Assembly: GCA_026391945.1 (NCBI GenBank) | Contig: JAPLDA010000010.1 | Coordinates: forward strand, 28,582-92,581 | DNA length: 64,000 nt | Direction: 5' to 3' | Origin: Bacteroidota bacterium | GTDB taxonomy: Bacteria > Bacteroidota > Bacteroidia > AKYH767-A > 2013-40CM-41-45 | Shown here: piece by piece, positions 36,212 to 44,937 of the stretch | Position numbering within the stretch: the stretch's first letter is position 1 | How the letters are laid out: each line of letters starts with the position of its first letter | Translations under genes and position numbers: made by a program | The notes under the pieces: model-generated | Database searches by the model: none | Told to the model about the DNA's origin: nothing | Seen by the model: only the letters and a program-made list of their open reading frames with translations

Positions 36212-36646
36212 CGTATGCTCATGTGTGCGCATGAACTCATCCACTGAAACTTTTCCGGAGCCGAAGACGAGAAAGAAAACCAGCAGCACCAGTACAAGAA
36301 TAGACAAGCCGAGTTCCGAATGAATGGAGAAGAATCCTCTTTCCGCATTCACAAAAACAATGGCGCCAAGCAAGATGGGAACCTGGAGCAGGCATGCCAG
36401 CCGCGTAACCAGTCCGATGACGATTAGCAGACCGCCCATCACGTGCGTAAGTGCCACGATGTGTGTAAGTGCCACCGCATAAATGGAAACGGAGCTGTTG
36501 GTAATCATGGCGGAAATGGCATCCGTGTTCTGAAGAAAAAAATATCCTTTGAAAAAAATAATCAGCCCGAGAATGATTCTCAGCAAAGCAAGCCACTTGG
36601 TCTGGTGCACATCGCCCCATGTTTCAATTTTTTCTATGGTATTCAT
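36209..36646 (-). CDS. DoxX-family membrane protein
   Basis: 145 residues with four membrane segments (LLRIILGLIIFFKGYFF; a middle pair around THVMGGLLIVIGLVTRLA and LLGAIVFVN; SILVLVLLVFFLVFGSG), the DoxX/DoxD-like pattern including HxxGGLLIxxGLxTR. Function of most DoxX proteins is unknown; some are linked to redox or stress. ALTHIV is followed by a second ALTH, from an 18-bp near-repeat at about 36444-36480, so the second helix start may be lengthened. No operon partner. Confidence 0.82.
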   Translation of the reverse strand: MNTIEKIETWGDVHQTKWLALLRIILGLIIFFKGYFFLQNTDAISAMITNSSVSIYAVALTHIVALTHVMGGLLIVIGLVTRLACLLQVPILLGAIVFVNAERGFFSIHSELGLSILVLVLLVFFLVFGSGKVSVDEFMRTHEHT

Positions 36647-36756
36647 AACAGCCGGGTTTAAAGGTTAGACTTGAATGAATGACAGCACAAAGTTTACGAA
36701 AAAAAGAAGGGGAAAGCAAGGCGTAGTGCGGAAATTCATAGGAGCCACTGATTTTA

Positions 36757-36829
36757 GACGATGAGACCAAGGACGATTGGACGACAAGACGATGTGATAA
36801 TTTGTTGATTAGCTAATGTGCTGATGAGG
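36757..36829. repeat. Low-complexity intergenic repeat, GACGAT/GATTAGCTAATGTGCTGAT type
   Basis: Runs of GACGATGAGACCAAGGACGATTGGACGACAAG-like text followed by TTGTTGATTAGCTAATGTGCTGATGAG. A related tract lies at 57335-57413, where the first part is inverted. It belongs to a 745-bp gene-poor gap (36647-37391); the minus-strand ORFs at 36754-37083 and 36938-37126 do not look like proteins. Confidence 0.55.
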
Positions 36830-37262
36830 TGGCCAGGCGATTGTTGACCATCAACCATTGGCTGCTCATCATTAAACCAATTTGCATATTTGCAAAGCAG
36901 AAATTTTTTTGGAGCGAAACATAGTCGCTTTGAATAATCACCTGTCCCGCTGTCCGGTCGCCGCTTGCTGCGGCTCCCTGCCATCGGGGCTATTGCATAA
37001 ATATTTGTTCTCCGGCTCCATATTAAAATGACACGTGTATATATCCTCTTCCAATCTAAACTTCCTGGCGATTTTAATGACATTTCTCTGACTGCACAAT
37101 CGACCTATTGAGCATCCCTTCGTCACGGAATTGCTTCAATCAAAAGATCAGGCTCTATAATTATTCCGCCGAAACAAAGACCACTTGGTGCAGGAATAGG
37201 TCGTTCATAGCACTCCAAAATCGACTTTTTGCATTTGTATTCCACTGAATCAGAAGGTTTTC

Positions 37263-37293
37263 TTGTTTTATAAAAATATTTTTTCGTAATTTG
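37263..37293 (+). promoter_or_regulatory. Candidate promoter of the large secreted protein gene
   Basis: TTG (37263-37265), 21 bases, TAATTTG (37287-37293), one base shorter than TAnnTTTG, about 100 bases before the ATG at 37392. Weak support. Confidence 0.3.
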
Positions 37294-37391
37294 AAACATA
37301 CGTTAAGGTATTATTCAGATATTTTATAAAATCTAAATATCTGGAAAATCCATGCACTCCAAATGATTAGTACCAATAAACTTCCCTCGTT

Positions 37392-40300
37392 ATGAAAAAA
37401 CTAATTGTATTACTCTGTGTATTGCTTTATCAAAATCTTCCCGCACAAAACCCTCATGTAGTAATTGAGAATGTAAAATCGCCAGTGGGTCCATGCCAGA
37501 AGGGGGTATGTGATGTGGCATTTTACCTGCCTACAAGTCTTCAAGACAATGTTCTAGGTGTACGGATTCAAACCTTGACCGGCGCGACCTTATTCTCTAC
37601 TCAATCTCCATCATTTAATGGTGCCAATATTGATTGTTATATAAATGGTGCAGACACAAATTGCATAGATGCTTGGGGTTATAATGTCTCTCAGCCAGTC
37701 GTGAAAGGAATTCCATATCACAACACATCCGTTGCAAATCAAACGATCAATTTGCGATTGTCGATTCACCCGAATAGTCCGTCAGATTCAATTCAGTATA
37801 GTGAAACCACCTTAGTAACTACAGATAATACCGGGGGATTTTCAACCACTGTGGGTGTAGGTGCCTCAAATACCCCGGGCAATTCATGGAATACGATAAA
37901 CTGGAATAACGTTAATTACCTGGTTGCAGAAATTGATGTTACAGGCGGTGGAACCTTTATTCCTTTAAACTTTGAATTACTAAACAATATGCGTTCGGCA
38001 TTATTTCGAATCAATGGACTTAATCCTGGTCAATATTTAATAGAACCTTTTATACATCATTTCGGCAATATACAACCATACAATATTTTGCCTTCAAATA
38101 TGATAACCATTTTTCCAACCCTTACTTCCGGAAATATTACGGTTCAGGTTGACAGTATTCACTTGCCAACTGACGGGTGCACCACTGACGGATATTTTTC
38201 ATTTGCTTACTCATATGACGGTGTTACAAATAGTGATGACTATCGTCCTCCGATACTTACAACTTATTGGGAAGGCAAGGCCGATACTTCTGCAAATGAT
38301 AGTTTTCCGTATTATCGAAGTAATTTTACTAATGGTCATCTAGTTGCTGGCGGGGTCAGTTCACACTCTTTAGTAAACTATCAGATTTCAGAGCCCGGTT
38401 TCAATTCAGTGCTCGGATCATTTCCATTTTTGGCTCCGGCTCCTGTTCATCCTGGACATCCACAAATCCAAATTAATTTTGATTATCCTTTGAAAGAAAA
38501 TACCATAAATAATCAAACCACGTTTACAATTACATCGGCAGAAGAATGTATTTCTCAAGCAACCTATCACATTACCGGTCCCGGAATAGATCGCATGGTG
38601 ATAAGTCCGCCGGGAAATAATGGCCATACCGCTACGTATGGTGCCTACGGTTTCCCTTTGCCTGTTACAAGAAATGCTAGTTATCATATATCAGCAACTT
38701 ACATGGTTGGCGGTGAATACCAGGCTCGATATGGCCCTTATTTTATTGTTGATACCATTATACAAGGTCCTGATGTAATAGATCCCTGTGATGGTTCAAC
38801 TTTTTTTTCAGTAGATAATGTTACCACTTATCAGCATCTTGATGGTAAAATTCATGTGTATAATGGCCCGACTTTTTATGATCCCAATGATCCTACCTGG
38901 ACGGCATATCTCTACCCTTCAGATACTACATTGGGTGCAAGAGCCAGTCAGCATGGAAATTTATTCGACAATTTATCTTTTGAAAACCTGGAAGGTGGAA
39001 AATACTGGGTGAAATCTGTCTATACCAAAACAGATGGCAGTAACAATCCTGACGGGATTTGTGAAAAGTGGATCGGACCAATAACTGTATTAGACCTGAA
39101 TGATAATGTTTGCAACCCAATTTATTTATCAATGGGATTAAGCGGACCTTTTAGCAATGTGGCAGCTACAACAGAGGTCAACGAACCTCATCCGCCACAG
39201 GGAAATTGTACGGGACAAATGGGATGGTGCTCCGACATAGACCAAACGGTGTGGTTTTATTTTATCGCTCCTCCATCCGGTAAACTTACCATTCATCGAA
39301 ACCCTAATCTCAGAAGTTGGGATTCACAGATGGCTTTATACAAAGCTTCTTCATGCAATGATATTCTGAATGGGAATTACATTCTGGTTGCTGCCAATGA
39401 TGATTTTAATAATGGAATGAATGCTTCCTTAGGACCGTTGGATCTTGTTCCCGGTGCCAATTATTGGCTGCAGGTGGATGGTCGTGGAAATACTGAAGAA
39501 AGTAATTGGGGATTATGGCTGGAAGAGCCGACTCTCGTGGCGGATATTAGAATTGATACTGTACTTGGGAAAGTAATTTATGTTCCGCTTGAAGGAGCTA
39601 AAGTGAAGGCGTATTATCAGGGCAGTGCCACTCCCGATGATTCCACCCTGACAGATGTGAACGGACAATTTAATTTTACTCATTTGCTTCCCAACAGGAT
39701 ATATACTTTAAAAATACATTATACTGCATCGGAAGGTATTGGTCAGCAAATTTATTCTGACTATGAATATCCGAATTACAAAATATCAGATGCTGTCGGA
39801 ACCATTGGTTTACCCTACTCCATGTTATTACAGGTAAGAAGATTGCTTAATACCATACGTGAAAAACCAGATTACGAAATTACTTATGCATACGGCTGGC
39901 TGGATCCGAGTACACTAACGGATGAAAGCCGTCCTCATTATGATGTTACTGAAATTGATACGTTGATCAATCACTGGCGGTCTATTGATAAGACGATTGC
40001 AAAAGATGTTGTTGATAATTTGGGCAGAGTATATATTGCAACGAAAGCATGTGATTTGTTATCCAATAATGCATACGAGTTAAGTAAAATACCTGGCAAA
40101 TCACTTAGCGAGTTTGCTATTGCAATCATTGATTTGGGTACCTTTTCTGACCTGATTAAAAAAATTGCTAATGACAATGCCAGTTCATCTTTTAATAAAT
40201 TTGGAATTGCAAGCAAATTTCTTGGAGAAATAGCAGCGGCTACTTTGTCGTTTTCTTTAAAGTCGGCTGAACTCATTACAAAAAAAATATCCGAACAATC

Positions 40301-42092
40301 TAAAACCTCAGAGGCAAAAAAAATATTTAGTCAAATTTCTAACACCATAAAGGAAACCAATTCTTTGTTAAAAAAAATGCCTGATGCGGGTATCGATATT
40401 TATAAGGAAGCCATCAAGGATCTTTTGAACAATTCAATATTCAAAGGTCTTTATTCCTATCATTTAAATATGACGCAGGATCAATTGCACTCCATCGCTC
40501 AAAGTGCTGGTTTGCAAATTCCACCTGGCAGCTCCTTTGAATCTGCTGCAAGAAGAGTTCTTTTACGAAGTTATCCTTCACTTATTGATTCCGCTTCAAA
40601 TACAACCAGTGGCGCAATTGTTAATGCCGCATCCTTTTTGGACAGCGGAGATAAATTAAAGTTGGGCGGAGAAGCATTTAAATTATTGAATAAAATTGGC
40701 GACAAGTCATCCATTGGTCCAACATTAACACTTGATTTTCTGAATGATTTACAATATGGCGCAAAGGATGCACTGGCGGTCTTAGATGCCTGCAAACTGC
40801 TCAGCTATGCTTCTGCTTATATGGTTGGTGTGGATGCATTTTGTGAAAATATGCGAGATGAATTCAGAGTGCCTCGTCTTTCATTTAGCCCGGATCTTCC
40901 AACTCCGTCAAACCGGAATACTGTTTTACCATTGAACCGTGTTTTACGATCAAGTACGGCTCCATATCTCGACAGTCTTGTAACTTTTTATAATGCAAAT
41001 TTAGATAGCGTGATAACATTGATTCAGAATCATAGTGATTCATTGGCTATCGTTGATGGAATACAATTGCTTCAACAAGACTCTGTACTCGACAGGACGT
41101 TTCATGTTGCAACAGTGGACATCTCGGCTACCGCGGGCACTGCACAAGATTCCATCGCAGGCTTTGATGCTCTTTATTTCCATATGCTGGATGATTTTAA
41201 TTCATCAATAACAAAAAGAAAAGCAGTTGCATTGGGTCTTTTTGCATGGACGTTGGATACAGTCCCTTCTTCCTTGTTTATTGATACCCTGGTACAATAT
41301 GCAAATGATGCAAAACAAAATAATAATTCTGCATTGCAGTCGTTCCGGCATATTGACAGCATCACCGCCGGACTTATCCTCCCTCTTCATGTTATGATTA
41401 CCTACATTGATGGCCAGGAAGAAGTTAATAAAGGAGATACTTCAATCATCACTATTTCTTATACGAATTATGGAACAGATACTGCTCACAATGCAACTCT
41501 GATTATTCACTTTACCAGTGGTTTTCAAACACCTTCTGATACTTTGTTCATTGGTGACATTCCTCCCGGGACATCGGGATCCTTACCAATACCAGTGCTG
41601 GCACCGCAAACGGATGTTATTAGCGTGTATAATTTAGAAATGAAATTATCAAATGGAGAAGGCGATTTTGAATCGGATGTCATCGAAACAAAAAATTTAG
41701 AGATATGCAATAACAACATCGATGATGATTACGATGGGCTGGTTGATGAAGGCTGCACTTCCATACTGAACCTGAAATTATTCATTGAGGGTCTCTATAT
41801 CGGCAAAGGAAAACTTCAGCCATTGCTTCAAAACTGCAGCGTTCTGAATGATTCCTCCATTGCAGATTTTATTACTGTTGAGTTGCATGATGCGGTGCAA
41901 TTGGATTCCATTTATTATATGAAGAAAATATATTTGCATACCGATGGTACGGCTACCTTATTTATTCCTTCCGAGTTGTGGAATCGGTCGTACTACATTG
42001 TAATTCATCATCGGAATTCACTTGAAACATGGAGCAAGAATCCCTTTTACATGACCAGTGAAAACCATGTGCTGAATTTAACGGAACAGTGA
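37392..42092 (+). CDS. Large multidomain secreted surface protein (1566 aa)
   Basis: Signal peptide MKKLIVLLCVLLYQNLPAQ. The first 580 residues are repeated beta-rich segments without a family I can name. About 580-725 looks like a PPC-type jelly roll (DQTVWFYFIAPPSGKLTIH, LALYKASSC-like, ANYWLQVDG). About 735-780 is a carboxypeptidase-regulatory-like fold (LEGAKVKAYY...TDVNGQFNFTHL). About 800-1180 is helical. Then a CARDB-like domain (VNKGDTSIITISYTNYGTDTAHNATL), a MopE-like metal motif (CNNNIDDDYDGLVDEGC) and a C-terminal module (LNLKLFIEGLYIGKGK...YYIVIHHRNSLETWS) that I recall from other Bacteroidota surface proteins. No type IX sorting tail follows. Codons are visibly A+T-richer than in flanking genes, a possible sign of transfer. 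Confidence 0.8.
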   Translation: MKKLIVLLCVLLYQNLPAQNPHVVIENVKSPVGPCQKGVCDVAFYLPTSLQDNVLGVRIQTLTGATLFSTQSPSFNGANIDCYINGADTNCIDAWGYNVSQPVVKGIPYHNTSVANQTINLRLSIHPNSPSDSIQYSETTLVTTDNTGGFSTTVGVGASNTPGNSWNTINWNNVNYLVAEIDVTGGGTFIPLNFELLNNMRSALFRINGLNPGQYLIEPFIHHFGNIQPYNILPSNMITIFPTLTSGNITVQVDSIHLPTDGCTTDGYFSFAYSYDGVTNSDDYRPPILTTYWEGKADTSANDSFPYYRSNFTNGHLVAGGVSSHSLVNYQISEPGFNSVLGSFPFLAPAPVHPGHPQIQINFDYPLKENTINNQTTFTITSAEECISQATYHITGPGIDRMVISPPGNNGHTATYGAYGFPLPVTRNASYHISATYMVGGEYQARYGPYFIVDTIIQGPDVIDPCDGSTFFSVDNVTTYQHLDGKIHVYNGPTFYDPNDPTWTAYLYPSDTTLGARASQHGNLFDNLSFENLEGGKYWVKSVYTKTDGSNNPDGICEKWIGPITVLDLNDNVCNPIYLSMGLSGPFSNVAATTEVNEPHPPQGNCTGQMGWCSDIDQTVWFYFIAPPSGKLTIHRNPNLRSWDSQMALYKASSCNDILNGNYILVAANDDFNNGMNASLGPLDLVPGANYWLQVDGRGNTEESNWGLWLEEPTLVADIRIDTVLGKVIYVPLEGAKVKAYYQGSATPDDSTLTDVNGQFNFTHLLPNRIYTLKIHYTASEGIGQQIYSDYEYPNYKISDAVGTIGLPYSMLLQVRRLLNTIREKPDYEITYAYGWLDPSTLTDESRPHYDVTEIDTLINHWRSIDKTIAKDVVDNLGRVYIATKACDLLSNNAYELSKIPGKSLSEFAIAIIDLGTFSDLIKKIANDNASSSFNKFGIASKFLGEIAAATLSFSLKSAELITKKISEQSKTSEAKKIFSQISNTIKETNSLLKKMPDAGIDIYKEAIKDLLNNSIFKGLYSYHLNMTQDQLHSIAQSAGLQIPPGSSFESAARRVLLRSYPSLIDSASNTTSGAIVNAASFLDSGDKLKLGGEAFKLLNKIGDKSSIGPTLTLDFLNDLQYGAKDALAVLDACKLLSYASAYMVGVDAFCENMRDEFRVPRLSFSPDLPTPSNRNTVLPLNRVLRSSTAPYLDSLVTFYNANLDSVITLIQNHSDSLAIVDGIQLLQQDSVLDRTFHVATVDISATAGTAQDSIAGFDALYFHMLDDFNSSITKRKAVALGLFAWTLDTVPSSLFIDTLVQYANDAKQNNNSALQSFRHIDSITAGLILPLHVMITYIDGQEEVNKGDTSIITISYTNYGTDTAHNATLIIHFTSGFQTPSDTLFIGDIPPGTSGSLPIPVLAPQTDVISVYNLEMKLSNGEGDFESDVIETKNLEICNNNIDDDYDGLVDEGCTSILNLKLFIEGLYIGKGKLQPLLQNCSVLNDSSIADFITVELHDAVQLDSIYYMKKIYLHTDGTATLFIPSELWNRSYYIVIHHRNSLETWSKNPFYMTSENHVLNLTEQ

Positions 42093-42348
42093 CCCTCATT
42101 ACTGCCATTTCTGTTTTACGTTTGACTGAAAGCAAACTTTGTCGACTGGGTAAGTAATTTTCTTGCATATTAATTAGTCAGGTGTTTTGCTGAATATAAG
42201 TTTTGATACCGGCAGAAGCCGCCTCTTATTGAGAAGTGAATTGCTGTGCGCTGATCATGACGAAACTGCTTTCACTGACTTATAGCTTGGTGTCTGCATT
42301 CAAAAAACGATGTAAATTTCTTTTTACACCAAGGTCATTTCAATATTG

Positions 42349-42375
42349 TTGCTGATGGTTTTATTTTCTACTTTG
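42349..42375 (+). promoter_or_regulatory. Candidate promoter of the glycan-degradation locus
   Basis: TTG (42349-42351), 17 bases, TACTTTG (42369-42375), one base shorter than TAnnTTTG, 58 bases before the permease ATG. The remaining 340-bp gap (42093-42433) shows no gene and no clear terminator. Confidence 0.35.
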
Positions 42376-42433
42376 CATCCGGTCTGTAAGACAAACTCAG
42401 TGTTTTAACATTGCTCACTTCAAAACCCAGCGC

Positions 42434-43924
42434 ATGAATCAGAACTCAGCGAGTAAATCATCGTTACCTGTTTTAATTTCAGTTTTCTTTTTCTGGGGAT
42501 TTGTCGCAGCATCCAATGATATCCTCATCCCGGTGTTCAAGGAAAAACTCAACCTGGAACAATGGCAGAGCCAGCTGATTTCCGTTGCGTTTTATGTGGC
42601 CTACACGGTGGGATCCATCATTTATTTTTTGGTTTCAAAAGCAACGGGCGGTGATATCCTCAACAGGATCGGGTACAAAAACGGAATTGCTTTCGGCCTC
42701 GTGTTTTCAGCACTCGGTACGTTGTTGTTTTACCCGGCAGCCATGACTTCTTCTTTCGGGTTAATGATCAGCGGGTTGTTTGTCGTCGGACTCGGATTTT
42801 CATTGCAGCAAACCGCCGCCAACCCTCTTGCCATCAACATCGGTGATCCTAAAAAAGGTTCGCAACGACTCAGTCTTGCCGGCGGAATCAACAACATCGG
42901 TACCACCATCGGTCCCGTGATTGTGAGCTTAGCCATTTTCGGATCATTGAAAGCCGGGGCCAAACTTGAAAACCTCGAATCGGTTAAGACGCCGTATTTA
43001 TTTTTAGGAGCAGCGTTCTTAATCGTCGCAGCCATTTTTAAATTCTCTTCGCTGCCGAACAAAATCATTCATGAAGAAGAGACAAGTGCTGCGTCTTCAA
43101 AATACCTGCAAAGAAAAAGTGCGCTCAACTATCCTCAGCTCTGGCTCGGCATGATCGGAATTTTTTTGTACGTAGGCGTGGAAGTCTCCACCGCTTCCAA
43201 CCTCCCGGAGTTCATGCGTCAGCATCTTCATACAACCACCGACCAGGTCGCTCCTTATGTTTCACTCTTCTGGGCGAGTTTGATGATCGGACGATGGTCG
43301 GGAGCCGTAGGCGCATTTGATTTGAAAAAAGGAACCAAACAAATTCTTCGTTTCTTTCTGCCTTATGCTGCCTTCGCTGTGTTTTTATTTGTGAATTTCC
43401 TGGCGAACCACGACCTGGAACCATTCTATCTTTATTTCTTCGTGATTATCGCCATCATCATCGGAGATATTTTAAGCAAAGGAAATCCTGCGCGGCAACT
43501 CGTCATTTTTTCTGCACTTGGAATTACTTCGCTGATCATCGGAATTCTTTCTGACGGAATGGTGAGTGTGTATGCATTCATCAGCGTCGGGTTATTTTGT
43601 TCCACACTCTGGCCCTGCATTTTTACATTGGCCATTGCCGGGTTAGGCAAACGCACCAACGACGGTTCCAGTTTTCTCATCATGATGATCATGGGCGGTG
43701 GTTTGGTGAGCTGGCTCCAGGGTTACCTGGCGAAGGATGATTTGCTTGGCATTCAATGGAGTTATTTAACCGGTGTTTTTTGTTTTGCTTACCTCGCTTT
43801 TTACGGATGGAGAGCAAGACAAATTTTAAAACTGCAGGGAATTGATTACGATGTTAAAATGAATTCCGACCCGTTGGATTCTCCAGGAGCATCACAGGCC
43901 GGTGTTCTGCAAAGTGAAATCTAA
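42434..43924 (+). CDS. FucP/NagP-type sugar:proton symporter (MFS)
   Basis: 496 residues, about 12 membrane helices. FFFWGFVAASNDILIPVFK at the start and GLGFSLQQTAANPLAINIG in helix 4 region are signatures of the fucose/glucose-galactose/GlcNAc permease branch of the major facilitator superfamily. Characterised relatives move fucose (FucP), glucose/galactose (GluP) and GlcNAc (NagP of Shewanella). In this locus GlcNAc or fucose are the likeliest cargo, since both are released by neighbouring enzymes; this is inference. First gene of the 15-kb plus-strand glycan locus, 23 bp ahead of a sugar kinase. Confidence 0.87.
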   Translation: MNQNSASKSSLPVLISVFFFWGFVAASNDILIPVFKEKLNLEQWQSQLISVAFYVAYTVGSIIYFLVSKATGGDILNRIGYKNGIAFGLVFSALGTLLFYPAAMTSSFGLMISGLFVVGLGFSLQQTAANPLAINIGDPKKGSQRLSLAGGINNIGTTIGPVIVSLAIFGSLKAGAKLENLESVKTPYLFLGAAFLIVAAIFKFSSLPNKIIHEEETSAASSKYLQRKSALNYPQLWLGMIGIFLYVGVEVSTASNLPEFMRQHLHTTTDQVAPYVSLFWASLMIGRWSGAVGAFDLKKGTKQILRFFLPYAAFAVFLFVNFLANHDLEPFYLYFFVIIAIIIGDILSKGNPARQLVIFSALGITSLIIGILSDGMVSVYAFISVGLFCSTLWPCIFTLAIAGLGKRTNDGSSFLIMMIMGGGLVSWLQGYLAKDDLLGIQWSYLTGVFCFAYLAFYGWRARQILKLQGIDYDVKMNSDPLDSPGASQAGVLQSEI

Positions 43925-43947
43925 GCAAGGGCGGACGGAACTTAACC

Positions 43948-44919
43948 ATGATGCAACAGTTAGTAGCGGGAATTGATATTGGCGGAACGAATACTTACTT
44001 CGGGTTGGTGAATCGCAATGGAAAAATTCTGTTGACAGGTTCGGTACGAACGACAGACTTTCCTGAACCAAAAGAATTAGTTAGCGCGGTTTCGAAAAAG
44101 ATACAGATACTCGTTGCCGACTGCCAGATGAAGACTGCCGAATACAAACTTGCCGGTGTCGGAATCGGTGCGCCAAACGGAAATTATTTCAACGGCTCCA
44201 TCGAATTTGCTCCGAACCTGAAATGGAAAGGAGTGGTTCCGCTTGCCGAATATTTCAAAGCGCAGCTAAATGTCCCGGCCGTCCTCACCAACGATGCAAA
44301 CGCAGCGGCGTTGGGAGAAATGTATTTCGGCGGAGCGAAGGGAATGAAGGATTTTATTTTCATCACACTCGGAACAGGCCTGGGCAGCGGCATCGTCGTA
44401 AACGGACAGATGGTTTACGGTCACGATGGTTTTGCCGGTGAACTGGGACATACGATCATCATCCAGCATGGCCGGCAATGCGGCTGCGGAAGAAAAGGTT
44501 GTCTCGAACAATATTGTTCCGCTTCCGGAATTGTCAAAACTTATTTTGAAATTCTGAAAAGCGAAAATCCCGATGCCATGGAAAACATCAATCGGTCTTT
44601 AGTGGATTCAAAATATATTTATGACAAAGCAATGGGCGGTGATGAAGACGCATTCTATGCTTTCAACTACACAGGTGAACTCTTAGGTTTTGCTCTCGCC
44701 AACAGTGTCGCCTACACAAGCCCCGAAGCGATTTTTCTTTTTGGCGGACTCGCACAGGCCGGTGAATTGCTTTTCAACCCGGTAATTTTGAGTTTCGAAA
44801 AAAATCTTTTGCATAACTATAAGAACAAAGTAAAAGTCCTGCCTTCTTCACTTCCTGAAAATGATGCGGCTATTTTGGGCGCGGCGTCTTTGATCTGGAA
44901 CGAGTTGAAGATTGAATAA
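43948..44919 (+). CDS. ROK-family sugar kinase
   Basis: 323 residues. ATP loop AGIDIGGTNTYFGLV, catalytic region LTNDANAAALGE, GTGLGSGIVVNG, and the zinc motif GRQCGCGRKGCLEQYCS, with the CxCGxxGCxE pattern of ROK proteins. ROK kinases phosphorylate glucose, GlcNAc, ManNAc or fructose; the sugar cannot be told from motifs. Paired with the permease it would trap an incoming sugar in the cytoplasm, GlcNAc being the natural guess here. No helix-turn-helix domain, so it is an enzyme and not a repressor. Confidence 0.9.
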   Translation: MMQQLVAGIDIGGTNTYFGLVNRNGKILLTGSVRTTDFPEPKELVSAVSKKIQILVADCQMKTAEYKLAGVGIGAPNGNYFNGSIEFAPNLKWKGVVPLAEYFKAQLNVPAVLTNDANAAALGEMYFGGAKGMKDFIFITLGTGLGSGIVVNGQMVYGHDGFAGELGHTIIIQHGRQCGCGRKGCLEQYCSASGIVKTYFEILKSENPDAMENINRSLVDSKYIYDKAMGGDEDAFYAFNYTGELLGFALANSVAYTSPEAIFLFGGLAQAGELLFNPVILSFEKNLLHNYKNKVKVLPSSLPENDAAILGAASLIWNELKIE

Positions 44920-44937
44920 TGAAAATTGAATAATGAA
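44911..44937 (+). repeat. 14-bp tandem repeat spanning the kinase stop and hexosaminidase start
   Basis: ATTGAATAATGAA occurs at 44911-44923 and again at 44925-44937. The first copy supplies the kinase TAA (44917-44919), the second the ATG of the hexosaminidase (44933). Confidence 0.85.

Noticed and set aside
36011-36247. 78-residue plus-strand ORF after the cold-shock gene
   Set aside because: Begins inside the terminator and runs over a G-poor repeat tract.
36754-37126. Minus-strand ORFs of 109 and 62 residues in the gene-poor gap
   Set aside because: They overlap each other and cover low-complexity repeats and the GC-rich hairpin; no recognisable domain.
37392-42092. Type IX secretion sorting domain at the end of the large secreted protein
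   Set aside because: The protein ends HVLNLTEQ right after the last beta module; no sorting-tail pattern in this or the other downstream frames.
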